This document shows, one piece after another, positions 13,630 to 20,514 of a stretch of 22,563 bases of DNA. Position numbers and translations under genes: made by a program. This stretch comes from CAYWOS01 sp964459985 (lineage in GTDB: Bacteria; Bacillota; Clostridia; Christensenellales; Aristaeellaceae). The stretch covers positions 1 through 22,563 of the forward strand of contig CAYWOS010000038.1 in the NCBI GenBank assembly GCA_964459985.1, given 5' to 3'. The notes beneath the pieces were generated by a model. It worked only from the letters and a program-made list of their open reading frames with translations. It had not been told where the DNA came from and ran no database searches. The number at the start of each line of letters is the position of its first letter. Position 1 is the stretch's first letter.

Positions 13630-14291
13630 ACCGACTCCAGCGGCACGAAAGCGCCGCGCGCGTCCTCGGCGTATAGCTGCGTGCGCGTTACGCGCGCCTG
13701 CGCGCGCCCGCAGGCGGCGTACCCGCACAGCGCGTCGAGCAGCAGATCGGGCTTGCAGGTGGCTTTTTCGTTGAACGCGAGCGTGCAGTAGAGCGTATCG
13801 CCCTTCATGCGCAGATCAAAGATCATCGGGCGCAGATCGCAGGGCTTTTCGCCCGTTTTGGTCTTTCGGATGGCGGGAATGGCGTCTCGCGCGATAAAGC
13901 CGGGCAGCGCGTCCCTGATCCGTTCGTTATCGCCCGTCAGCGTCATGCGGTAGCCCGCCGCCATGAGCAGCGCCATCGGCGCGGGATGCGCGTCGTCCAC
14001 GGCGCGGACGGAAACGACGGGCGTGCCCTCGGGAAGCGCGGCGGAAAGCCTTTCGGCGAATACCTTTTCGGAGACGGGTTTGTCCAGCGGCACTTCCATG
14101 ACCTCGCGTTCGCCCGAAAAGCCGACGGAGAGCGGCGAGGCGAACGTCAAAAGAATGTGCGGGTTGAACCCCTGCGAGTACTTGAGCGGCAGATCGCTGC
14201 GGCGCAGCGCGCGCTGCATGGCGCGCATCAGGTCGAGATGCCCGATATGGCGCAGTCTCGGCGTTTTTTCAAAGACGACGATCATTTTCAT
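13626..14291 (-). CDS. TIGR03936 family, radical SAM-linked protein (DUF2344)
   Basis: I recognise this as the DUF2344 protein that regularly accompanies the TIGR03960-type radical SAM protein in Clostridia. Its biochemical function is unknown to me. The 221-aa product begins MKMIVVFEKTPRLRHIGHLDLMRAMQRALRR in outline, then has LPLKYSQGFNPHILLTFASPLSVG and a region on GEREVMEVPLDKPVSEKVF, all typical of the family. There is no visible signal peptide, membrane segment or catalytic motif. The ATG at 14291 overlaps the upstream stop (ATGA), as at other junctions here. A GTG at 14303 is in frame but has its AGGGG almost touching it, and an ATG at 14285 is also possible. Confidence 0.88.
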   Translation of the reverse strand: MKMIVVFEKTPRLRHIGHLDLMRAMQRALRRSDLPLKYSQGFNPHILLTFASPLSVGFSGEREVMEVPLDKPVSEKVFAERLSAALPEGTPVVSVRAVDDAHPAPMALLMAAGYRMTLTGDNERIRDALPGFIARDAIPAIRKTKTGEKPCDLRPMIFDLRMKGDTLYCTLAFNEKATCKPDLLLDALCGYAACGRAQARVTRTQLYAEDARGAFVPLESV

Positions 14292-16138
14292 CTGTCGGCG
14301 CACACCCCTTCAAAGCGGGTCAGCCCGCAGCCGTTGCAGCCCTTGCGGCAGTCCGGCGTGATGTCGCCGCGCCCGGCGCGTTCGGCTTCGCGCTTGAGAT
14401 ACTGCTGCGTCACGCCGGCGTCGATGAACGCCCACGGCAGCAGCTCGTCAAAGGGACGGGCGCGATTGGCGTAAAACGCTGGATCAAGCGAGCAATCCTT
14501 GAACGCCTCGAGCCAGAGATCATACTTGAAATGCTCGCTCCAGCCGTCGAGCCGGCAGCCCTTTTTCCACGCCGCGCGGATCACGTCGGCGATGCGGCGG
14601 TCGCCGCGCGCGATGCACGCCTCGAGCAGCGAAAGGCCGCTCTCGTGCCAGTTGAAGGTCACGCCCTTGATATGCAGGATATCGCGGAGCTTCTTTTGCT
14701 TTTCCTCGACCGTTTGAAGGCTGTCCTGCGCGACCCACTGGAAGGGCGTGAAAGGCTTGGGCACGAACACGGCGACCGAGCAGGTAACGCGCAGTCCGCG
14801 CGCGCGCCTGTCCTTGGGCAGCGCGTAGTAGCAGGCGAGCACCTTTTTCGCCGTCTCGCCGATCCCGATCAGATCGTCGTCGTTTTCGGTGGGCAATCCC
14901 ATCATGAAATAAAGCTTGACGGCGCTGTATCCGACCGAGAAAGCGTCGGAAACCGAGCGCACGAGGTCGTCTTCGGTGACGCCCTTGTTGATCACGTCGC
15001 GCAGCCGCTGCGTGCCCGCCTCGGGCGCGAGCGTCAACGCGCTCTTTTTCACTTCGCCCGTTTCCTCGAGCGAGTCCTTGATGATACTGTCCAGCCGCAT
15101 CGAGGGCAGCGACACGCTGACGCGCTTTTCCTTGAACCTGTCCATCAGCCCGCGAATCAGTTCGGGCAGATGCGAATAATCGCCGCTTGATAGCGAGGAC
15201 AGCGAGATTTCCTCGTAGCCCGTCGATTGCTCGAGCGATTCGGCGAGACGGAATAGCGTGTCAAGGCTTCTTTCGCGCACGGGGCGGTACAGCATGCCCG
15301 CTTGGCAGAAACGACAGCCGCGCGTGCAGCCGCGCATGATTTCCAGCACGATGCGGTCATGCACGATCTCGGTGAAGGGCACGGGAATTTTGTCGGGATA
15401 GGCGGCGGCGTCAAGATCGGTCACGACGCGGCGGCGCACCGTCTGCGGCGCGTCGGGGGCAAGGGGCGTAAAGGCGCGGAGCGTGCCGTCGGTATGGTAG
15501 GTCGCCTCGTACAGCGCGGGAACGTACACGCCCTCGATGCCGGCCAGACGCTTGAGCAATTCGCGTTTGGGCAGCTTTTCGCGCTTGGCGGCGCGCACGG
15601 CTTCGCATAATTCAAGGATCACGTCCTCGCCGTCGCCGATCATGAAGGCGTCGATAAAGGGCGCGAGCGGTTCGGGATTGTACGCGCAGGGGCCGCCCGC
15701 GACGACGAGCGGCATATCCTCCCCGCGATCCTTCGCGTCGATGGGAATGCCCGAAAGATCGAGCATTTCCAGAATGTTGGTGAAGCTCATTTCGTATTGC
15801 AGCGTGAAGCCCACGATATCGAACTCGCGCACGAAATGCCGCGATTCCAGCGAAAAGAGCGGCAGCTTCTCGCGCCGCAGTCCGTCCGCCAGATCAACCC
15901 ACGGCATACACGCGCGTTCGCACAGCATACGCGGCGCGGCGTTGACGATGTGGTACAGGATTTTCATGCCAAGATGCGACATGGCGATCTCGTAGGTATC
16001 GGGAAAGCAAAAGGCGAAGCGGACGTCGGCGTCCTCCCACGCCCTTGTCACGGCGTTCATTTCACCGCCCATGTACCGGGCGGGCTTCTGTACGCCGTCG
16101 AGCAGGCGTTCCAGCGTCAGGTTTTGTTGTTCTGTCAA
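14288..16138 (-). CDS. B12-binding-domain radical SAM protein (TIGR03960 type)
   Basis: This radical SAM protein carries an N-terminal cobalamin-binding-like domain. Its reaction is not established to my knowledge. The 616-aa product has ARYMGGEMNAV near the start, FAFCFPDTYEIAMSHLGMKILYH and FTLQYEMSFTNILEMLDLSGIP in the B12-like domain, and VVAGGPCAYNPEPLAPF. The SAM cluster motif GCTRGCRFCQAG has Cys271, 275 and 278. A Cys-rich C-terminus contains DCRKGCNGCG. The frame is open to 16426, but the likely start is the TTG at 16138, with GGAGG 8 nt upstream and the promoter at 16208-16236. No ATG is suitably placed. It heads the 11-gene block and is coupled to the DUF2344 gene by ATGA. Confidence 0.9.
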   Translation of the reverse strand: MTEQQNLTLERLLDGVQKPARYMGGEMNAVTRAWEDADVRFAFCFPDTYEIAMSHLGMKILYHIVNAAPRMLCERACMPWVDLADGLRREKLPLFSLESRHFVREFDIVGFTLQYEMSFTNILEMLDLSGIPIDAKDRGEDMPLVVAGGPCAYNPEPLAPFIDAFMIGDGEDVILELCEAVRAAKREKLPKRELLKRLAGIEGVYVPALYEATYHTDGTLRAFTPLAPDAPQTVRRRVVTDLDAAAYPDKIPVPFTEIVHDRIVLEIMRGCTRGCRFCQAGMLYRPVRERSLDTLFRLAESLEQSTGYEEISLSSLSSGDYSHLPELIRGLMDRFKEKRVSVSLPSMRLDSIIKDSLEETGEVKKSALTLAPEAGTQRLRDVINKGVTEDDLVRSVSDAFSVGYSAVKLYFMMGLPTENDDDLIGIGETAKKVLACYYALPKDRRARGLRVTCSVAVFVPKPFTPFQWVAQDSLQTVEEKQKKLRDILHIKGVTFNWHESGLSLLEACIARGDRRIADVIRAAWKKGCRLDGWSEHFKYDLWLEAFKDCSLDPAFYANRARPFDELLPWAFIDAGVTQQYLKREAERAGRGDITPDCRKGCNGCGLTRFEGVCADR

Positions 16139-16157
16139 GCGGGCGTCCTCCCATTCG

Positions 16158-16176
16158 CCGGCGGTGTCTCCGCCGG
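16158..16176 (-). promoter_or_regulatory. Hairpin in the leader of the 11-gene block
   Basis: On the minus strand CCGGCGG (16176-16170) pairs perfectly with CCGCCGG (16164-16158) around an AGACA loop. It lies in the roughly 60-nt leader, 5' of the GGGAGG ribosome site, and leaves that site free. It may protect the 5' end of a long mRNA. No riboswitch class is recognised. Confidence 0.45.
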
Positions 16177-16207
16177 GCGGGGATGTATTCCATACAATCC
16201 CACCATA

Positions 16208-16236
16208 ATTATAGCACAGCCTTGTCCGTTTGTCTA
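16208..16236 (-). promoter_or_regulatory. Sigma-A-type promoter of the 11-gene block
   Basis: The minus strand has TAGACA (16236-16231; 5/6), a 17-bp spacer and a perfect TATAAT (16213-16208). The start would be near 16201, giving a leader of about 62 nt to the TTG start at 16138. It is the best promoter seen for the genes down to ynbB. No comparable promoter was seen before mutS. Confidence 0.72.
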
Positions 16237-16428
16237 ACGCGGGACGGAAAAGAAACGCCGAAAACAATGAAATGATACGTCCGGCGACGGGCGCTTGCGC
16301 GCGCCGAACCCTTCGGCGCGGTGAAAGACGATCAGGATGTCCGCGGGACGGGAAATTACGCCTGCCTGCGCGGACGCTTGCACGGACGCAGACGTCAGAA
16401 CGCGGCGGGCGAGGGCGGCGCGGCAAGC
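16237..16428. other. GC-rich intergenic stretch without a recognised gene
   Basis: This is the remainder of a 390-bp gap between the radical SAM gene and the BIG2/SH3 gene. It holds a perfect inverted repeat, CGCGCCGAA and TTCGGCGCG at 16300-16320 around CCC. A 13-bp sequence at 16281-16293 (CCGGCGACGGGCG) recurs at 16494-16506. A plus-strand open frame of about 106 codons crosses it but has no convincing ribosome site and an Arg-rich shadow-like composition. I see no RNA family I can name. Confidence 0.4.
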
Positions 16429-16459
16429 AAAAACGCCCGCGCTGTCCGGCGGGCGTTTT
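16429..16459 (-). terminator. Rho-independent terminator after the BIG2/SH3 gene
   Basis: On the minus strand ACGCCCGC (16456-16449) pairs with GCGGGCGT (16440-16433) and is followed by TTTTT to 16429, a standard intrinsic terminator about 70 bp past the BIG2/SH3 stop. The flanking A's and T's also pair, and a TTTT on the plus strand makes it potentially bidirectional. It insulates the promoter at 16208-16236. Confidence 0.8.
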
Positions 16460-16483
16460 GCGGCTGCAGGAGAAAATGAACGG

Positions 16484-16514
16484 TTCGAATCGCCCGGCGA
16501 CGGGCGTTATCGAA
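16484..16514 (-). terminator. Stem-loop just after the BIG2/SH3 stop codon
   Basis: TTCGAAT and ATCGAA (16484-16490, 16509-16514) flank a perfect inner stem CGCCCG/CGGGCG (16491-16496, 16501-16506) with a GCGA loop. It begins 15 bp after the stop on the minus strand. There is no proper T run after it, so it may be a 3' stabilising hairpin before the terminator at 16429-16459. Confidence 0.45.
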
Positions 16515-16528
16515 CGAATCTCCTGCTG

Positions 16529-19061
16529 TTATTTCACGAATCGGAGATAGGTTGTGCGAACATAGCCCGTCTTGCCGTCGTAGGTCGCCTTGCACCATGT
16601 CGCGCCGCGTTCGGTGACGGTGATTTCCGTGCCGTTCGGGATACGGGCGATAAAGCGCGTGACCTCGGACGCCGATTCGCGCAGGTTGAGATGACCGCCC
16701 GATGTGGTGACTTTCGCCTTGAAGGTGCCGGTCGTGGGAGGCGTGCTCGGCGTATCGGTGGGCTTGTCGGTCGGGGTGTCGGTGGGCGTATCGGTGGGCG
16801 CCGCGCCGAAGGAGAGGAACTTGGTCATCACATAGCCGACCGTGCCGTTATAGCTCGTTTTGCACCATGTCGCGCCCTTGGCCGTAACGACGAGCGACGT
16901 TTTGTTGGGGATCTGGCGAAGCACTTTGCAGGTGGTATTCATTTCGACGCGCAGGTTGAGTGAGCCGCCGTTCGCCGTCTTCACCTGCGCGGCGAAGGAA
17001 CCGGGCGTCAGCGTCTCGTCGGGCTTGTCGGTCGGCGTCTCGGTGGGCGCGTCGGTCGGCTTGTCGCCGAAGGTGAGGAAGGAAGTCATGACATAGCCGG
17101 TGGTGCCGCTGTACGTGGTTTTGCACCACGTCGGGCCTTTTTCGGTAACGACGATCCACGCGTTGCGCGGGATGGTGCGCAGTACCTTGGAATCCTTGGT
17201 CTTGTCCGCGCGCAGGTTGAGGCTGCCGCTCTTGGTGGTCACCTTGGCGTCAAAGCTGCCCGTGACGGGCGTATCGGTGGGCGTGTCGGTCGGCGTGTCG
17301 GTGGGCGCGTCGGTCGGCTTCGTGTCAAAGGTGAGGAAGGAGGTCATGACATAGCCGGTGGTACCGTTATACGTGGTTTTGCACCACGTCGAGCCTTTCT
17401 CGGTGACGACGATCCACGCGTTGCGCGGGATGGTGCGCAGCACCTTGGAATCCTTGGTCTTGTCCTCGCGCAGGTTGAGGCTGCCGCTCTTGGTGGTCAC
17501 CACGGCGTCAAAGCTGCCCGTGACGGGCGTCTCGGTCGGCGTGTCGGTGGGCGTATCGGTGGGCGACGCCGTTTCGGAGGAGAAGGTCAGGAATTTGGTC
17601 ATGACATAGCCCGACGTGCCGTTATAGCTCGTTTTGCACCACACGGAGCCCTTTTCGGTGACGACGAGCCACGTTTTGTTCGGGATGGTTTTATAGATGG
17701 TCGCGTCGCCGCTGCGCCACCCGCGCAGATTGAGCGAGCCGCCGTTGGCGGTGACGACCTGCGCGCGGTACGTGCCGGGCTTGAGCGGATCGGTGGGCGT
17801 ATCGGAGGGCTTGTCCGAAGGGGTGTCCGACGGATTGTCCGTCGGCTTATCCGTCGGCGCCGTTTCGACGACGTTGACGCTGACGATAACGGACAGGCCG
17901 TTCTTCGTGGTTACGGTGATTTTGCCCGTGCCGGTCGTGGTGAGGGAGGCGGTGACAAGACCGCTCGCACTGACCGAGAAGCAGCCGGCGGGCGATACCT
18001 CGCTCACGCCGTACACATACGTGGTCGTGGCGTTTTCATCCACCGACGGGATAAGCTGAACCGTTTTGCCAAGCGCAACGGTAACGGGCGAGGGAGAGAC
18101 CGATACGGTGGTCGGATCGCCCTTGACCACGATGATTTTTAAGGCCGATTCGCCGCCCACGGTCGCCGTAATGGTCGCGCTGCCGGGGGCTTTGGCGGTC
18201 AGCGTAGAGCCGTTAATCGAAATAATGTTGGCGTCGCTCGAACCGAGGGAGGCGTTCTTGATGATATTGCCCTCGGCGTCCTTGACCGTGAAATCTATCG
18301 TTTCGTTGGGCAGCATATAGGAGGGGTTGTGCCCGACGTTGACGTTGGGACGCGCCTTGACGGTCACCTCGCAGTCCGCCGAGACGCTGCCGCTCGCGGT
18401 GGACACGGTGATCTTCACGACGCCCGCTTTCTTGGCGGTGATCAGGCCGGTTGAGGAAACGGAAGCGATGGCGCTGTCGGCGGATGTGTATTTGAAGGGC
18501 TTGGTGTTCGTGCCGTCAAGCGTGGCGGCGTCGAGCTGATAGGTTTCGCCCACTTCAAGCGTTTTGGACGTCGCGCCCGGCAGGATTTTCGTCGGCGCGG
18601 CAAGCACCGTTACGGAGCAGGTGGCGGTCAGCGTGGGATAATCGGTGAGCTTGATCGTCACGGTCGTCGTGCCGACCTTCACGCCCTTGACGGTGATGGG
18701 ATTGCCCGTGCCGCTCGCGGTGACGAATTCGGTGTTGCCCGACGTGATCGTGACGGCGTAGCCCGGCCCCTTATCCGTCGTGAAATAAATCGAAGCGTCG
18801 TCGCCCGCCACGACGGACAGCGATTTGGGCGATATCGAAAAATCATTCGGCTTCTCGGCTGCCGGCTCGCTGGGCGTGTCGCNNNNNNNNNNNNNNNNNN
18901 NNNNNNNNNNNNNNNNNNNNNNNNNNNNNNNNNNNNNNNNNNNNNNNNNNNNNNNNNNNNNNNNNNNNNNNNNNNNNNNNNNCGGTGGGGATATCGCTTG
19001 CGAGGGCGACGGAGGGGAGAATGAGCAGGATGGTCAGAAAAATGGCCAGAAACTTCTTCAC
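16529..19061 (-). CDS. Secreted BIG2 / SH3-repeat surface protein, interrupted by assembly gap
   Basis: This is a large exported protein with no catalytic domain visible. The start is the GTG at 19061, with AAAAGGAGG 9 nt upstream. It begins VKKFLAIFLTILLILPSVALA, a clear signal peptide probably cut near ALA-SD. After the 100-N gap come about four Ig-like BIG2 units (roughly 18835-17870). Five SH3 domains follow (roughly 17790-16530), each ending like WCKTTYNGTTGYVMTSFLTF and separated by linkers of PTDTPTDTP type. The two sides of the gap are out of frame by one base as drawn, so the gap length is a placeholder. It ends YLRFVK with no sortase motif or membrane anchor. SH3 domains of this type often bind cell wall, so a wall-attached role is inferred. 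It is divergent from a secreted GH3 enzyme. Confidence 0.8.
17041..17556 (-). repeat. Two tandem 258-bp copies of an SH3-linker unit
   Basis: The unit at 17041-17298 is repeated at 17299-17556 with no indel. By hand count about 20 of 258 bases differ, roughly 92% identity. Each unit encodes 86 residues: one SH3 domain plus one PTD linker. The other three SH3 units are clearly more diverged, so this pair is the most recent duplication or has been homogenised by recombination. Confidence 0.8.
18883..18982. other. Assembly gap of 100 Ns
   Basis: Exactly 100 undetermined bases, the usual placeholder for a gap of unknown size. It falls between the signal peptide (ending ASDIPT) and a DTPSEP linker, so missing Pro/Thr/Asp repeats or whole domains are likely. 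The number of residues lost cannot be read from this sequence. Confidence 0.95.
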
Positions 19062-19142
19062 GGGTAAGGACCTCCTTTTCCTATCTACGAAATATATGAA
19101 TCGGAAAACGATCCATAATGGATGGCCGGGCTTGGCGCGCGG

Positions 19143-19185
19143 CATAAACTGTCGGCGCGTATTGCGCTGATCCGACAGGTTTATG
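19143..19185. promoter_or_regulatory. Long imperfect inverted repeat in divergent intergenic region
   Basis: CATAAACTGTCGG (19143-19155) and CCGACAGGTTTATG (19172-19185) are complementary over 13 pairs with one bulged base. The interior can pair further (GCGC, GTATT, GCGC). It sits about 80-125 bp upstream of the BIG2/SH3 start and 160 bp before the GH3 start. It could be an operator, a 5' leader hairpin or a terminator remnant; the sequence alone does not decide. Confidence 0.5.
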
Positions 19186-19194
19186 ATACCATAA

Positions 19195-19213
19195 TAACAT
19201 TAAAATAATGTTA
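19195..19213. promoter_or_regulatory. AT-only palindrome, operator-like
   Basis: TAACATTA (19195-19202) and TAATGTTA (19206-19213) are perfect 8-bp arms around AAA, inside the most AT-rich stretch of the window (about 19185-19255). The spacing and central position between two divergent genes suit a dimeric regulator binding site. No firm -35/-10 pair could be assigned on either strand. Confidence 0.45.
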
Positions 19214-19344
19214 ATTCCAGTCTTTCAAATACTTAATATGTGTAACAATATTCCTTCCGAATGGAGACGAAGATATTTCGGTTCTCGGACAGCAGGGTTT
19301 TCTGGGGCTTAAGTGGAAAGAAGAAGCGTTGAGCGGAGGATGCG

Positions 19345-20511
19345 ATGAAGAGGTTTGTTTGTCTGTTGATGATGATTCTGCTTGCGGCGGCGAACGCTTC
19401 GTTAGCGTCTGATTCGTTTGTCGTATCGGGAGAGGGCGACGGCGAAACGGGCGATGCCGCAAGCCGTTATGAATTGCAGGCGCGGCGCGTGATCGCCTCG
19501 ATGTCACGGCGCGAGAAGATATGTCAGCTGTTTGTCGCGACGCCCGAGGCCGTGAGCGGTCGGGCGATCGTCACCGCCGCCGACGAGGCGTTCCTCGAGG
19601 CGTACGCGCGCACGCCGGTCGGCGGACTGGTTTATTACGCGCAGAACCTGATCACGCGCGAGCAGACGGCGCGGCTGATCGCGGACGTAAACGAAGGGGC
19701 GCGGAAAAGCGGACTGGCGGCGACGCCGTTTCACTGCGTCGACGAGGAAGGCGGCGACGTCGCGCGCGTCGCGTATCGTCTCGGCGCGACCGCGTACCCC
19801 GACGCGCGGACGCTCGGCTTGTCGCCGGACGCAGAAAAGGCGTACGAGATCGGCAGAACAATGGCGGAGGAGCTGCTCGCGCTCGGCTTCAGCGTCAATT
19901 TCGCGCCCGTCGCCGACGTATCGGGCGGGGACGACGTCTTTATCGGCAGCCGCTCGTTCGGAACGTCGCCCGAAATGGTGGCGGCGCTGGCGTCCGCGGA
20001 GGCGCGCGGGATGCAGGATCACGGCCTGATTTCGGTGATGAAGCATTTCCCGGGGCATGGATCGGTCACGGGCAACGTGCATTTGCGGCGCGCGAGCGAC
20101 GCGCGCTCGTCCGATGCCTTCAGGCAGTCCGATTTCATTCCGTTCAAAGCGGGCGTCGACCTTCAGATCGGCATGATCATGATGTCCGATATGGTCATGC
20201 GAAGCGTGTCCGAAGTGCCCGCCTGCCTTTCGCGCGAGGTTGTGGCGCTTTTGCGGGAGGAGCTCGGGTACGACGGCGTGATCATCACCGACGCGCTGCG
20301 CATGGACGCCGTCACCGAATCCTATTCCTCCGCCGAGGCCGCGCTGCTGGCGATCGAGGCGGGCTGCGATATGATTCTTTTGCCCAATGATCTGGACAGC
20401 GCGATATCGGCGCTCGAAAAGGCGGTCGAGAGCGGCCGCCTGTCGGAATCGCGCGTTGAGGAAAGCCTTGCGCGCATTCTTCGGTTAAAACTGACGTACC
20501 GGATATTCTGA
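19345..20511 (+). CDS. Secreted glycoside hydrolase family 3 protein (NagZ-like)
   Basis: GH3 enzymes of this type remove terminal N-acetylglucosamine, for example from muropeptides. The 388-aa product begins with a signal peptide (MKRFVCLLMMILLAAANASLAS) and no lipobox Cys. The TIM-barrel motifs are clear: KICQLFVATPE, GGLVYYAQNL, CVDEEGGDVARV, FAPVADV, GSRSFG, KHFPGHGSVTGNVH at 233-246, and the nucleophile Asp316 in GVIITDALRMDAV. In NagZ enzymes the loop after KHFPGHG carries a catalytic Asp-x-His. Here the His is kept (246), but the Asp position reads Asn244. Activity may be altered. GGAGG precedes the ATG by 5 nt. The length suits a single-domain GH3. It converges with purL, 3 bp between stops. 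Confidence 0.88.
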   Translation: MKRFVCLLMMILLAAANASLASDSFVVSGEGDGETGDAASRYELQARRVIASMSRREKICQLFVATPEAVSGRAIVTAADEAFLEAYARTPVGGLVYYAQNLITREQTARLIADVNEGARKSGLAATPFHCVDEEGGDVARVAYRLGATAYPDARTLGLSPDAEKAYEIGRTMAEELLALGFSVNFAPVADVSGGDDVFIGSRSFGTSPEMVAALASAEARGMQDHGLISVMKHFPGHGSVTGNVHLRRASDARSSDAFRQSDFIPFKAGVDLQIGMIMMSDMVMRSVSEVPACLSREVVALLREELGYDGVIITDALRMDAVTESYSSAEAALLAIEAGCDMILLPNDLDSAISALEKAVESGRLSESRVEESLARILRLKLTYRIF

Positions 20512-20514
20512 CCG

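Noticed and set aside
16230..16550. Plus-strand frame of 106 codons in the intergenic region
   Set aside because: No good ribosome site, crosses the terminator and the stop of the neighbouring gene, Arg-rich noise composition.
17041..17556. Tandem repeats as a CRISPR or satellite array
   Set aside because: The 258-bp period is an exact number of codons and encodes SH3 domains, so protein repeats explain it.
19062..19344. Clear sigma-A promoters for the BIG2/SH3 and GH3 genes
   Set aside because: Several AT-rich hexamers exist (TATCAT, TATATT), but none has a -35 at 16-18 bp good enough to claim.
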